From positions 2,775,479 to 2,839,478 of the forward strand of contig NC_059388.1 in assembly GCF_019703515.2 (NCBI RefSeq): a DNA stretch of 64,000 bases, in the 5' to 3' direction. Below, in pieces: positions 32,661-42,637 of this stretch. The notes beneath the pieces were generated by a model. The model was not told the DNA's origin and made no database searches. It saw only the letters and a program-made list of their open reading frames with translations. This DNA is from Myxocyprinus asiaticus (taxonomy: Eukaryota; Chordata; Actinopteri; Cypriniformes; Catostomidae). Made by a program: the position numbers and the translations under genes. Every line of letters starts with the position of its first letter. The first letter of the stretch is position 1.

Positions 32661-33468
32661 ACAAGTCAAGTCAAGTAATTTTTATTTGAATAGCGCCTTT
32701 CACAACACACATTGTTTCAAAGCAGCTTTACAGAAGATCAGGCATTAACAGAAGATAAAACTGTAATATCTATAATGTCTTAGTCATCATTGTGTAGTTT
32801 GATAAAATACGATTGTGAATTGTGTTTAAAAATAAGTAATTAAATAATAATTGTATTTATAACCCCAGTGAGCAAGCCGAAGGCGACTGTGGCGAGGAAC
32901 ACAAAACTCCATAAGATGTTGGTTAATGGACAAAAATAACCTTGGGAGAAACCAGACTCACTGTGGGGACCAGTTCCCCTCTGGCTAACATCATGAATAT
33001 AATGCCAATATTAATATGTATAGTGCAAGTCATGGTTTAAAATTATTAAACTAAGTAAGTATTAAGGGTCAGTGTTTAAACAAAGATTTTGTATGAAGTG
33101 TAAGATTAATGACTAATGTCTTTGAAGACCATCCTGGATTAACTGCAGAAGTTCACATAGATACAGTTGTCCTTATTAGTTGGCTGATGAAGGGTTTTGT
33201 TGGCAATTAATTGATAGTCTATGTATTCCATTTCAAGAGTGTAGTCCATCATTAGACCGAGGTGATGCAGGCAGAGATCAGTTAGGTGCATCACAGTTCA
33301 ACCTGGCCAGTAATTTTGGTGAGGTCTATCCTAAATCCAAGGTTCAGGCAGTGGCATATGAAGTATCCCATGTCTTATGGTTGGAGTTGGCATCAGTTCA
33401 TCCTCTGAAGTCCATCGTAATAGATTGAAGTGATGTTTGGCTGGCACCGGCTGCTATTAGTCATCAGT
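32661..33468. mobile_element. Non-LTR retrotransposon 3' end nested in retroviral pol
   Basis: It begins CAAGTCAAGTCAAGTAATTT followed by gcgcctttcacaacacacat and tttcaaagcagctttacaga. This is the 3' tail of a LINE very common in cyprinids, followed by about 0.7 kb of its untranslated region (gtgagcaagccgaaggcgac, accttgggagaaaccagact). Reverse transcriptase sequence of the retrovirus lies directly on one side and its connection/RNase H sequence on the other, so this is a later insertion. Confidence 0.7.
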
Positions 33469-34110
33469 TAAGTATTCATAACATGCTTCCTGTTTCACTA
33501 ATTGTAGTCTCTTTCTGCTGACCTTGTGACCATTCTCAGCCTGGAAGAAGAGCAATGCCAATGTGTCCTCCTCACATGCTTCTCTGGAATTGGAACAGAG
33601 TAGTAAATCATCAACATATTGAACAAGTGCGCTTCCGTTTTCTGGCATAAATCCTTCTAAATTTTTTGACGGTTCTTCAGAAAATACAGTTGGAGTTTAT
33701 GTATAGCCCTGTCGCATAACAGTCCATGTCTATCTTTTACCCTTAAATGTGAAAACAAACCAAAATTGTGAGTCTTCGTCTACAGGTATGCTTAAGAAAT
33801 TTTTAGCTAGGTCAATGACGAAAAACGAAGATGCAGTACTAGGAATTGATGATAATATTGTGGTAGGGTTAGGCACTATTTATGACCTTTGATGAATTGC
33901 ATTATTTACTAACCTTAAGTCTTGCACAAAATGCCACTCCCCAGAAGCCTTTCTCACCAGCAGAATGAAAGAGTTCACAGGGGAAGCTTCACAAGAGATT
34001 ATGGCCCCTCGCTCAACAAGTTTTGCATGATCCGAGGCTATCCCTTGCTCCACCTCCTCGCTCAGAGGGTATTGTGGTCTGTAAGGGCAATAAGTACTCT
34101 TTGGATGGAC
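33457..34110 (-). pseudogene. Retroviral reverse transcriptase remnant
   Basis: The minus frame 33457-33648 has ALVQYVDDLLLCS, the YVDD catalytic box of retroviral reverse transcriptases. In shifted minus frames further upstream are segments resembling SPVNSFILLVRKASGEWHFV and QDLRLVN, the RT fingers. Stops and frameshifts separate the parts. No gag or protease was found upstream before the LTR-like repeat. Confidence 0.75.
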
Positions 34111-34149
34111 TATTAATGCATGTTATCATAAACAACTCTCCTAACCCTA

Positions 34150-34254
34150 CTGTTACATGTCATTCTAATATCAGATGATTAGTATTCAAACATTAATACA
34201 TAAATGCAATAAATGTAGTTCAAACATGATCAATAAATGAATTTCTCCCACAAG
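34150..34254 (-). repeat. Direct repeat flanking the retroviral remnant, 5' side
   Basis: The minus strand begins TGTGGGAGAAATTCATTTAT and ends GACATGTAACA. It matches 29199-29305 with a few substitutions and indels. It is probably the truncated 5' LTR. A typical primer-binding site was not seen next to it. Confidence 0.55.
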
Positions 34255-34943
34255 AAGTATCAGTGTAACCATGTTACAGGTGATCATCTTACCAAAGCAA
34301 ATGTCACAAAAATAAAAATAAAAAATATATTAAAAAAAAATAAATAACGAAAGAAAGAAGAAGACGGATATCTGAAAACTGTCTTATAAACAGGTAAGTA
34401 GCATATCTTCTGCTGTTGTTTTGACTTATTGAAAACAGTTGTTTTAAAATAAATAGCTTTACAAAAGTTAGGCAACTATGACATTAGACATAATGGTTGC
34501 TAGTCATATCAGATCGAATCAAATGGTGGAAACTATTGTAACTTAGCTAGCAGGCAAATAGACCAGTTTAGAGATTTGCATTGTTACCAGCATAAAAGTC
34601 AATTTTTTTAGCACTGCAGTACCACAATCTATAATGAAATGCCCCATTAGAGTGGCTAACGCTATCTAATGAACTACCATGCTAAGAGAGCTACCTGGCT
34701 AACTATCGGTCCAATAAAATGTCCAGCAAGAAAAACTCCATCTCTGGGATGGTTTTCAATCCTTTAAGATCTCTGAGTTGTCGCCACCTCTGAAAAGTTA
34801 ATTCGATGTTTTGTGTTTTATTGCGGGTTCTGTCGCTTCCCCTTTTTGCTTGCACACTCTTCTCGGTTTCTTTATTTTGAAAACGGGTGATTCCCCAAAG
34901 GGTTGCCTTGCTAAATGATCCATGGTCAGTGTTACTTAATCAG
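34255..34943. other. Unassigned intronic DNA
   Basis: AT-rich with an A-rich patch at 34309-34350. No gene or repeat was recognised with confidence. Confidence 0.4.
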
Positions 34944-35339
34944 GAGGCCTGGGTAGCTCAGCGACTATTGACGCTGACTACCACCCCTGGAGTCACGAGT
35001 TCGAATTCAGGGTGTGCTGAGTGACTCCAGCCAGGTCTTCTAAGCAACCAAATTGGCCCGGTTGCTAGGGAGGGTAGAGTCACATGGGGTAACCTTGTGG
35101 TCACGATTAGTGGTTCTCGCTCACAATGGGGCGCATGGAAAGTTGTGCGTGGATCGCGGAGAGTAGCATGTGCCTCCACATGCGGAGTCTCCACGGTGTC
35201 ATGCACAACAAGCCACGTGATAAGATGCGTGGATTCACGGTCTCAGAAGCGGAGGCAACTCCCCCGCCACCCGGATTGAGGTGAGTAACCTTGGGAATTG
35301 GGCATTCTAGATTGGGAGTAAAGGGGATAAAAAAAAATT
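34944..35339 (+). repeat. tRNA-derived SINE, copy B
   Basis: The head AGGCCTGGGTAGCTCAGCGA (A box) and GAGTTCGAATTCAGGGTG (B box) are those of a tRNA-derived SINE. The body ends with gggaattgggcattctagat and an A-rich tail at about 35326-35338. Same family as copies at 8305, 45219 and 53431. Confidence 0.85.
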
Positions 35340-35460
35340 GTAGCTTAATCAGTTGTGGCTACAAGCTTTCAACTTCAAACTACTACCACACCTTTCACCA
35401 TATACATGCATTGTAGTAGCTGGACCTTCTTTTCTTTATTTACGGACATGATGTAAACAC

Positions 35461-35796
35461 TCACTGACCAATGATGTAAGTATGCAATTTCCCGCCAAAT
35501 CTGTCCCGACAGTCCTGACAAAATATCTTATATAGTGTAGCTTTAATGAAGTTCTTTAGCCAATTGACCTTAAGTGTTATTTGCGTTGTGAAATCCAAAA
35601 CATTCAAACCACCCTGATTATGGGGTTTGCATATAATGGTTTTCTTTAAATAATTAGGCTTATTTTTGCCACACAAAATTTTATAATAATCTGTCAAACT
35701 CTTTGATAAATGCCTTTTGGGACGAATAGAGCCTGGGAGATACAGTAAATGCAGACCTTGACAAACCTTCAGATTTAGACAGTAAAACACAGCCAT
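35461..35796 (-). pseudogene. L1-like ORF2 fragment
   Basis: The 111-codon minus frame contains KPNYLKKTIICKPHNQGGLN VLDF-type sequence. This fits the region after the reverse transcriptase domain of L1-type elements, where a W/K-rich segment is followed by KxxGGLxLxDF. The flanking parts of the LINE are missing. Confidence 0.55.
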
Positions 35797-36369
35797 AAAT
35801 GGACAAATTTGGACAAATTCTCATCCAAGAATTACATTTACTTTTAGTATAATCAGAATGGGAAGTTAACCACAGAATGCTTTACATTTACGTTTAACGC
35901 TAAGGTATGTAAAAACCTTAACGGGGATCCCTCAATTTTATTAAAATTAACACTTTAGAAAAACTCATACTTGCTAATATGTGGACCAGTTAGCTGTGGA
36001 AAAAAAAATGTATGGTACAAATTGACTTACTAACCTCTGCAGCATTTTGCAGCAACCTCTGACTTTTATTTGTTCCCAAAAATGTTAATGCCCTGGAAGA
36101 AAATCATATGCACATAACAAGAAAGAATGTGTGTTACAAGCATTAAAATAAAAGGTGCAATTGGAATGCTCTGTCTACATGGGCGCATTAAGGCTTACAC
36201 GGCTGAAGCCCAGGGGCCCACAACTCCCAGGAAGGCCACTTTTGCTGCGTCCGCCACACCATTATCCCCTGTCGACGTTCATGGGAGGAACGCATTGTAA
36301 TTGCTCAGCGGGGAGACACTGTTGTAAAAACTGGGATGGTGTGCAACCGTGAAAGCACTCTGTCTAGCA
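35797..36369. other. Unassigned intronic DNA
   Basis: No gene seen. Open frame 36155-36352 lacks motifs. Confidence 0.4.
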
Positions 36370-37788
36370 CAGAGGTGTCCAAACTTTTTCTACTGGGGGC
36401 CAGATGCAAAAAGAAAGAAGGTGTGGCGGGCTGCACCGTTGTAATAATAAAAATAATAATAATTATTATTATTATTATTATTATTATTATAAAAATGCTA
36501 GATGCCACTATTACATCATCTTTATATTGTATACTTAATATTATGCATGTTTTAATCACATTTTGGGTTAATATAGGATATTTGTCTCACGCTTGTAATA
36601 GAACAGTGATGCAGGGTCAGAAATTAAGGGGCTCAGGGCAAAAATACCCCCAAAAGTGAAAAAAAAAAAAAAGGCCTAAAGTTCAAAATGTGGGGTTTGC
36701 CCTAGTTTCTGTTTTTTTTTTTATTTATTTATTTTTTTTTATTATTATTAATACTATCTGATTTAGTTCAGCTTTAAGAGTAGCATTGCACACCATCACA
36801 TAAAATATGTCTTGAATAAAAGAATGACACTAATAATGAATTTAGAACAAATGCCCTCATAAACATAAAAATTTCCCTGACAATTATATATATACAATTG
36901 GCAATTATTGGCCCTTTATGGAAAAGTTAATTTCTGACAGTGCAGTAAAATGTAACAAATATTATACTTGGTAAGAACTTGTTACTTTCAGTGCCTTTGG
37001 ATTTTGCATTTTTATTTACTGATGTCCATTCAGTGTCACTGCAAAGCACAAACAGTTTTTGGTGTGAAGCATAACAATAATCAGAATATGATACATATTT
37101 CTGCTATTACTTGATGCAAGAATTACTCTTTATTTATTAGTAATTCAATCATAGTTTCTGTTCTGTTCAGTTACTTGTGTTACAGATATGATTTTAATTT
37201 GATCAAAATGATTGCTCTCCCTTTTATTTAGTTGATACTCAAGTGCGAGCTGAGCATGCAGTACAGCAGTACAGGCAGAGATATGCAAGTGTTTTGAGCG
37301 CTCTCTGTTATGTCCTTATTCTCAAATGGCGCTGAGAAGTCCATGAATAATTTTTCTTGTTTCAATGAAACATCAAAATGAACCAATTCACAACAATTAA
37401 AAAAACTTCCCAGTGCTGCAGAAGACATTCTAGGAGAGTGTGTTGGGATATTTTATGGAGAACGAGTACTTGAGCAAAGTATCTAACCCGATACCAGTCC
37501 TATAACAGATGCATCATTCTTTTTTGGTGGTGCTTCATCCATGGAAATCTGGAGGATTCCAAACTCCTGAACTCTTCTAATGGATGAAGCTGGTGGCAAC
37601 TAAAGAGAATGCATTAGTGAAGACAAATGCACTGTGAAATGTGACTGTACTCGATAGCAACACCCAGTGTTCAGAATACGAATTTCATATTTTCTCAATA
37701 GCGGGCCAAATTATGTTGTATTTCCAAAATCATCAGAGTTGTTGGCTGGCCGCAGATGGCCCGCGGGCTGTAGTTTGGACAACCCTTG
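36370..37788. mobile_element. hAT-like non-autonomous element
   Basis: The left end CAGAGGTGTCCAAACTTTTT and the right end, complement CAAGGGTTGTCCAAACTACA, are imperfect inverted repeats of the CAGRGGTGTCCAAAC type used by hAT-superfamily elements. Next to each are the gggggccagatgc and ggcccgcgggctg segments. The interior is AT-rich, with an (ATT)n run at 36456-36491, a poly-A near 36659-36672 and T-rich tracts. No transposase remains. A clean 8-bp target duplication could not be confirmed. Confidence 0.65.
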
Positions 37789-38878
37789 TGTAGCGCATGT
37801 TCATAGAATAACAGTTCTGCCCCTGCCCCAATCATAGCACACATGTGCAATAACCAATCACCTCTTTCCTTGGCAATCACAAGGAAACCAAAACTAATCC
37901 AGAAATCTTAAAATGCCTTGGAATCTAATCTGAAATCAGTTTCCTTAACGCCATACCTTTACACGAAAATGCTGTCTGGTAAGCCACTGATGAGGCAGCT
38001 GTCTTTGGTTTCAGATAATACTGGAACACTGTGTTGTTTCAACTGCGTGTTCTTGTGTATGGGTTCCTCCTTTTTATGTATCTATTAAATCGTTTGACAG
38101 TCTTTTATTGTTTGTGTCTGCATTCAACAACGTTACGGAAGCACAATATGCTCTGTGTTTTATGCCTTTTTTAAAACAGCATATTGCATTCGACATTGTG
38201 TGACTGAAGAGGTAGGGTTTAAGTAATTTTCTCATCCCCAATAATAGGGTACAAAGCAATATTTGTTCATTATCCTACTTTGTCTAATGCTTCTGACTTT
38301 ATAACTTACTTCAATCTTTTCTTGCAGTGAATTAAGACAGATTTCTCTCTTAAAAGAAGAATAAACACGAAACCCGCATAGAATGTAAAACATTATTTTA
38401 TTAGCTTGTTAATATTGAACAAACAGCATATAGTCATTCTACAACTATCACGAAAGTTATAACTACTTGCATAAACATCTAGACTTATAAATGTTTATAA
38501 CAGAACATCTTATGGTTCTACACACATCTAGAAACTACATAGAATGGCAGTGACAACTAGCTAGCGAGCGCGCCCTCATCCACGAAAGTTAGCCACAGTT
38601 AGTCTGGGGCTTTTGTAGATCAGTGGTTGGATGGACCGATCAGCCGACTGCATTTTTTCACTTTTCTTAGTGCAAAGGGAAAAATGGCATATTTTCCTAT
38701 TTAAATGAATGACAGGTGTTAAAACTACATTGAATTATAGTCCTTACCAGGAAAATACTTTTAATGTCAACCGAAGTTCAGTTGAGGTGTGGGCTAAAAG
38801 CCCCCTGCACCCCTTAGCTATGTGTATAATTACAAACACTTTATTTTTAAACCTTTCCATTAGATAATATATTATATT
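37789..38878. other. Unassigned intronic DNA
   Basis: No gene or clear repeat was recognised. Confidence 0.4.
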
Positions 38879-38987
38879 TAGTGCTGTCTGTCGATTCATG
38901 TTTTTAATTGCAATTAATCGCATAATTTTTTGTAGTTAATCGCATATTTTGAAAGTGCTAAAATTTGACACTATGTATGTGTCTATA

Positions 38988-40575
38988 TACAGGTGCATCT
39001 CAATAAATTAGAATGTCGTGGAAAAGTTCATTTATTTCAGTAATTCAACTCAAATTGTGATACTCGTGTATTAAATAAATTCAGTGCACACAGACTGAAG
39101 TAGTTTAAGTCTTTGGTTCTTTTAATTGTGATGATTTTGGCTCACATTTAACAAAAACCCACCAATTCACTATCTCAAAAAATTAGAATATGGTGACATG
39201 CCAATCAGCTAATCAACTCAAAACACCTGCAAAGATTTCCTGAGCCTTCAAAATGGTCTCTCAGTTTGGTTCACTAGGCTACACAATCATGGGGAAGACT
39301 GCTGATCTGACAGTTGTCCAGAAGACAATCATTGACACCTTTCACAAGGAGGGTAAGCCACAAACATTCATTGCCAAAGAAGCTGGCTGTTCACAGAGTG
39401 CTGTATCCAAGCATGTTAACAGAAAGTTGAGTGGAAGGAAAAAGTGTGGAAGAAAAAGATGCACAACCAACCGAGAGAACCGCAGCCTTATGAGGATTGT
39501 CAAGCAAAATCAATTCAAGAATTTGGGTGAACTTCACAAGGAATGGACTGAGGCTGGGGTCAAGGCATCAAGAGCCACCACACACAGACGTGTCAAGGAA
39601 TTTGGCTACAGTTGTCGTATTCCTCTTGTTAAGCCACTCCTGAACCACAGACAACGTCAGAGGCGTCTTACCTGGGCTAAGGAGAAGAAGAACTGGACTG
39701 CTGCCCAGTGGTCCAAAGTCCTCTTTTCAGATGAGAGCAAGTTTTGTATTTCATTTGGAAACCAAGGTCCTAGAGTCTGGAGGAAGGGTGGAGAAGCTCA
39801 TGGCCCAAGTTGCTTGAAGTCCAGTGTTAAGTTTCCACAGTCTGTGATGATTTGGGGTGCAATGTCATCTGCTGGTGTTGGTCCATTGTGTTTTTTGAAA
39901 ACCAAAGTCACTGCACCCGTTTACCAAGAAATTTTGGAGCACTTCATGCTTCCTTCTGCTGACCAGCTTTTTAAAGATGCTGATTTCATTTCCCAGCAGG
40001 ATTTGGCACCTGCCCACACTGCCAAAAGCACCAAAAGTTGGTTAAATGACCATGGTGTCGGTGTGCTTGACTGGCCAGCAAACTCGCCAGACCTGAACCC
40101 CATAGAGAATCTATTGGGTATTGTCAAGAGGAAAATGAGAAACAAGAGACCAAAAAATGCAGATGAGCTGAAGGCCACTGTCAAAGAAACCTGGGCTTCC
40201 ATACCACCTCGGCAGTGCTACAAACTGATCACCTCCATGCCACGCCAAATTGAGGCAGTAATTAAAGCAAAAGGAGCCCCTACCAAGTATTGAGTACATA
40301 TACAGTAAATGAACATACTTTCCAGAAGGCCAACAATTCACTAAAAATGTTTTTTTTATTGGTCTTATGATGTATTCTAATTTTTTGAGATAGTGAATTG
40401 GTGGGTTTTTGTTAAATGTGAGCCAAAATCATCACAATTAAAAGAACCAAAGACTTAAACTACTTCAGTCTGTGTGCATTGAATTTATTTAATACACGAG
40501 TTTCACAATTTGAGTTGAATTACTGAAATAAATGAACTTTTCCACAACATTCTAATTTATTGAGATGCACCTGTA
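38988..40575 (+). mobile_element. Complete Tc1-like transposon with long TIRs
   Basis: TA-flanked element of 1.58 kb. The terminal inverted repeats begin ACAGGTGCATCTCAATAAAT and extend about 201 bp on each side (to about 39190, and from about 40375). By eye only three mismatches separate them. The interior holds one uninterrupted transposase frame. An intact frame and near-identical ends suggest recent movement. Confidence 0.95.
39253..40293 (+). CDS. Tc1-like transposase, intact (346 codons)
   Basis: The enzyme would bind the element's own terminal repeats and catalyse cut-and-paste transposition into TA. The second Met (residue 13, MGKTADLTVVQ, base 39289) is the likelier start by comparison with Tc1 proteins. 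Domains: N-terminal helix-turn-helix (residues 20-60, AGCSQSAVSKHVNRKLSGRK), a basic GRKR linker (66-69), a second helix-turn-helix (to about 120), then the DDE domain. The catalytic triad is D160 (LFSDESKF), D250 (SQQDLAPAH) and E285 (NPIENLLG), with 34 residues between the last two, that is DD34E. A glycine-rich WGAMSSAGVG segment is present. No stop or frameshift is visible. Confidence 0.93.
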   Translation: MVSQFGSLGYTIMGKTADLTVVQKTIIDTFHKEGKPQTFIAKEAGCSQSAVSKHVNRKLSGRKKCGRKRCTTNRENRSLMRIVKQNQFKNLGELHKEWTEAGVKASRATTHRRVKEFGYSCRIPLVKPLLNHRQRQRRLTWAKEKKNWTAAQWSKVLFSDESKFCISFGNQGPRVWRKGGEAHGPSCLKSSVKFPQSVMIWGAMSSAGVGPLCFLKTKVTAPVYQEILEHFMLPSADQLFKDADFISQQDLAPAHTAKSTKSWLNDHGVGVLDWPANSPDLNPIENLLGIVKRKMRNKRPKNADELKATVKETWASIPPRQCYKLITSMPRQIEAVIKAKGAPTKY

Positions 40576-40675
40576 TATTCTTTTACTATGAAAAGGCATT
40601 TATTTCCATCTAAGGAAAGAAAACAAAGCAAAATGTAACAATATAGTGCTTTATTAACATTTTCCAAACAAAGCC

Positions 40676-40988
40676 TTCAAATCAAATCAAATCAAATCAC
40701 TTTATTGTCACACAGCCATATACACAAGTGCAATGGTGTGTGAAATTCTTGGGTGCAGTTCCAATCAACATAGCAGTCGTGACAGTGATGAGACATATAC
40801 CAATTTACAATAACATCAAATTAACACAACACAATTTAAACATCTAATATACACATAATTACACACAACAATATACAAATAATAACATACACTGTACAGT
40901 ATACAATACGCTGTTTTTGTTTTTTTGTTTTTTACTATATAGATACACATTATTCAATAAAAATTAAAATATATATTAAAAAAAAAAA

Positions 40989-41037
<49 letters not shown>

Positions 41038-41940
41038 ACAGTATTGTACTGTATTGACATTCAGGCTGTCGGTTGATAGTCAGTTGTTAAGAGAGACATA
41101 ATATAATAATAATATAATTTATGACAGTCCGGTGTGAGATATAAGAGTAATAAAGTGCAGTGCTGATGTATATTGATCATGAGAGATCAAGAGTTCAGAA
41201 GTCTGATTGCTTGGGGGAAGAAGCTATCATGGAGTCGGCTGGTGCGGGTCCTGATCCTGCGATACCACCTACCTGATGGTAGCAGTGAGAACAGCCCATG
41301 GTTCGGGTGGCTGGAGTCTCTGATGATCCTCCGAGCTTTTTTCACACACCGCCTTGTATATATTTCCTGGAGGGAGGGAAGCTCACCTCCGATGATGTGT
41401 TTGGCAGTTCGCACCACCCTTTGCAGTGCTTTGCGGTTGTGGGCGGTGCTATTGCCGTACCAGGCGGAGATACAGCTAGTCAGGATGCTCTCTACAGTGC
41501 AGGTGTAGAACCGTGTGAGGATGTGGCGGTTCATTCCAAACTTCCTCAGCCGTCTCATGAAGAAGAGGCGCTGATGAGCCTTCTTCACAACGACTTCAGT
41601 GTGGATGGACCATGTGAGTTCCTCAGTGATGTGGACACCCAGGAACTTGAAGCTGCTGACTCTCTCCACTGGTGCTCCATTGATGGTGATGGGACTGTGT
41701 TCTCTGTCTTTTCTTCTGAAGTCCACCACAAGCTCCTTTGTCTTACTGACATTGAGGGAGAGGTTGTGCTCCTGACACCAGTGTGTCAGAGTGTGCACCT
41801 CCTCTCTGTAGGCTGTTTCATCATTGTCAGTGATCAGACCTACCACCGTCGTGTCATCAGCAAACTTAATGATGGCATTGGAGCTATGTGTTGCCACACA
41901 GTCATGTGTGTACAAGGAACTTCCACAGTATAAAGATAGA
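40676..41940 (-). mobile_element. 5'-truncated non-LTR retrotransposon (LINE), minus strand
   Basis: On the minus strand a reverse transcriptase frame (41966-41187) is followed by a 3' untranslated region. The element ends with a (GATTT)n run, seen as AATCAAATCAAATCAAATCA at 40679, the short tandem repeat end common in CR1/L2/Rex1-type LINEs. A (TA)n run at 40990-41032 lies in the untranslated part. The 5' end is cut at about 41940, inside the reverse transcriptase, as normal for incomplete target-primed insertion. Confidence 0.85.
41187..41940 (-). pseudogene. LINE reverse transcriptase, C-terminal half
   Basis: The open frame (to 41966, its first codons being flanking DNA) reads YTHDCVATHSSNAIIKFADD, with the catalytic FADD box, then TTVVGLITDNDETAYREEV, SKTKELVVDFRRK and FKFLGVHITEELTWS. 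After the thumb it continues to LQRVVRTAKHIIGGELPSLQ and FFPQAIRLLNS, the usual C-terminus. The C-terminal half is open without stops, so the insertion is fairly young, but it lacks the endonuclease and the RT fingers and cannot act alone. Confidence 0.88.
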
Positions 41941-42637
41941 AATGCACTAAAATAGCACCAATTCAAGTAACATTAAACATTTCCCAAAGTCTAACTGGGA
42001 GGTTGATTAATTGAAAGAACTAGTCCTCCTATAGGTTGCATTTTCATTGCAATGGGCATTAAATCTCTTAAACTCAAATCCTCCATAATCTGCCATTAGA
42101 CTGCGGCTATCTACCTTCCTACAGCAATCGCGAAGCTGCGTTCATGATTCGCGTCAGGGCAACAAAGCTAGTGGCGCTTTGAACTCCACATGAAGAGCGC
42201 TTGCAGACAAAAATGTCTCGTTCTGTGTTTTGGTGATAGTTAAGACATGACGTGCTTCTGTGGTAATTCAAATGTGCCTTAAACAGGCTGAAAAATACTT
42301 GATTTCCCATTTGGGCTTGTTTTGTGCATCAAATAGCATTAAGAGGTCCTTTCTCCATAATTTTATCACAAAGTGCTGTTGTGTGTGTCTGCAGAGATTC
42401 TTTTATTTACTGAGATAACCTCTGCAGCTCTATCATAGGAGAGAGCGTTATGGTCAACTAGCGTGTTATGACAGTAACGCACATAGAATGTCTTTGGGAC
42501 TACCCTTCCAACAAGTGTTAATGCTGGTTTATTTTGTATTAACGGTAAATGCGTTAATCATAATTAAGAAAAATGAACACATTAAAAAAAAAATATTAAT
42601 CCTTTGTGTTAAAACGTTAATTCTGACAGCTCTAATT

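Larger units (their letters stand above)
29206..34254 (-). mobile_element. Endogenous retrovirus remnant (pol-env), minus strand
   Basis: Reading on the minus strand from 34254: a short LTR-like repeat, reverse transcriptase (about 34100-33450), RNase H (about 32400-32000), integrase (about 31990-31400) and envelope (about 31100-29650). A second LTR-like repeat lies at 29305. Gag and protease are missing, so the 5' part is deleted. All frames carry stops and frameshifts. Two later insertions split it: a LINE 3' end at 32661-33468 in pol and a MITE at 30238-30434 in env. The envelope type points to a gamma-like fish retrovirus. It is an old, inactive copy. Confidence 0.8.
38879..42637. mobile_element. 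MITE ('gctgtc' ends) split by a Tc1 and a LINE
   Basis: TAGTGCTGTCTGTCGATTCA with aattaatcgcataatt at 38879-38987 is the left end. AACGTTAATTCTGACAGCTC TAAT at about 42613-42637 is the inverted right end of the same teleost MITE. The Tc1 at 38988-40575 and the LINE at 40676-41940 lie inside it, so it is the oldest of the three insertions. No coding capacity. Confidence 0.55.

Noticed and set aside
34944..35020. Possible genuine tRNA gene at the A/B box sequence
   Set aside because: The same head is followed by an identical tRNA-unrelated body and A-rich tail at four places, so it is a SINE.
36305..36659. Open frames with poly-isoleucine on both strands
   Set aside because: Produced by the (ATT)n/(AAT)n run inside the hAT-like element.
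41298..41933. Plus-strand open frame of 211 codons
   Set aside because: It is the antisense shadow of the LINE reverse transcriptase on the minus strand, which has the FADD box and known motifs.
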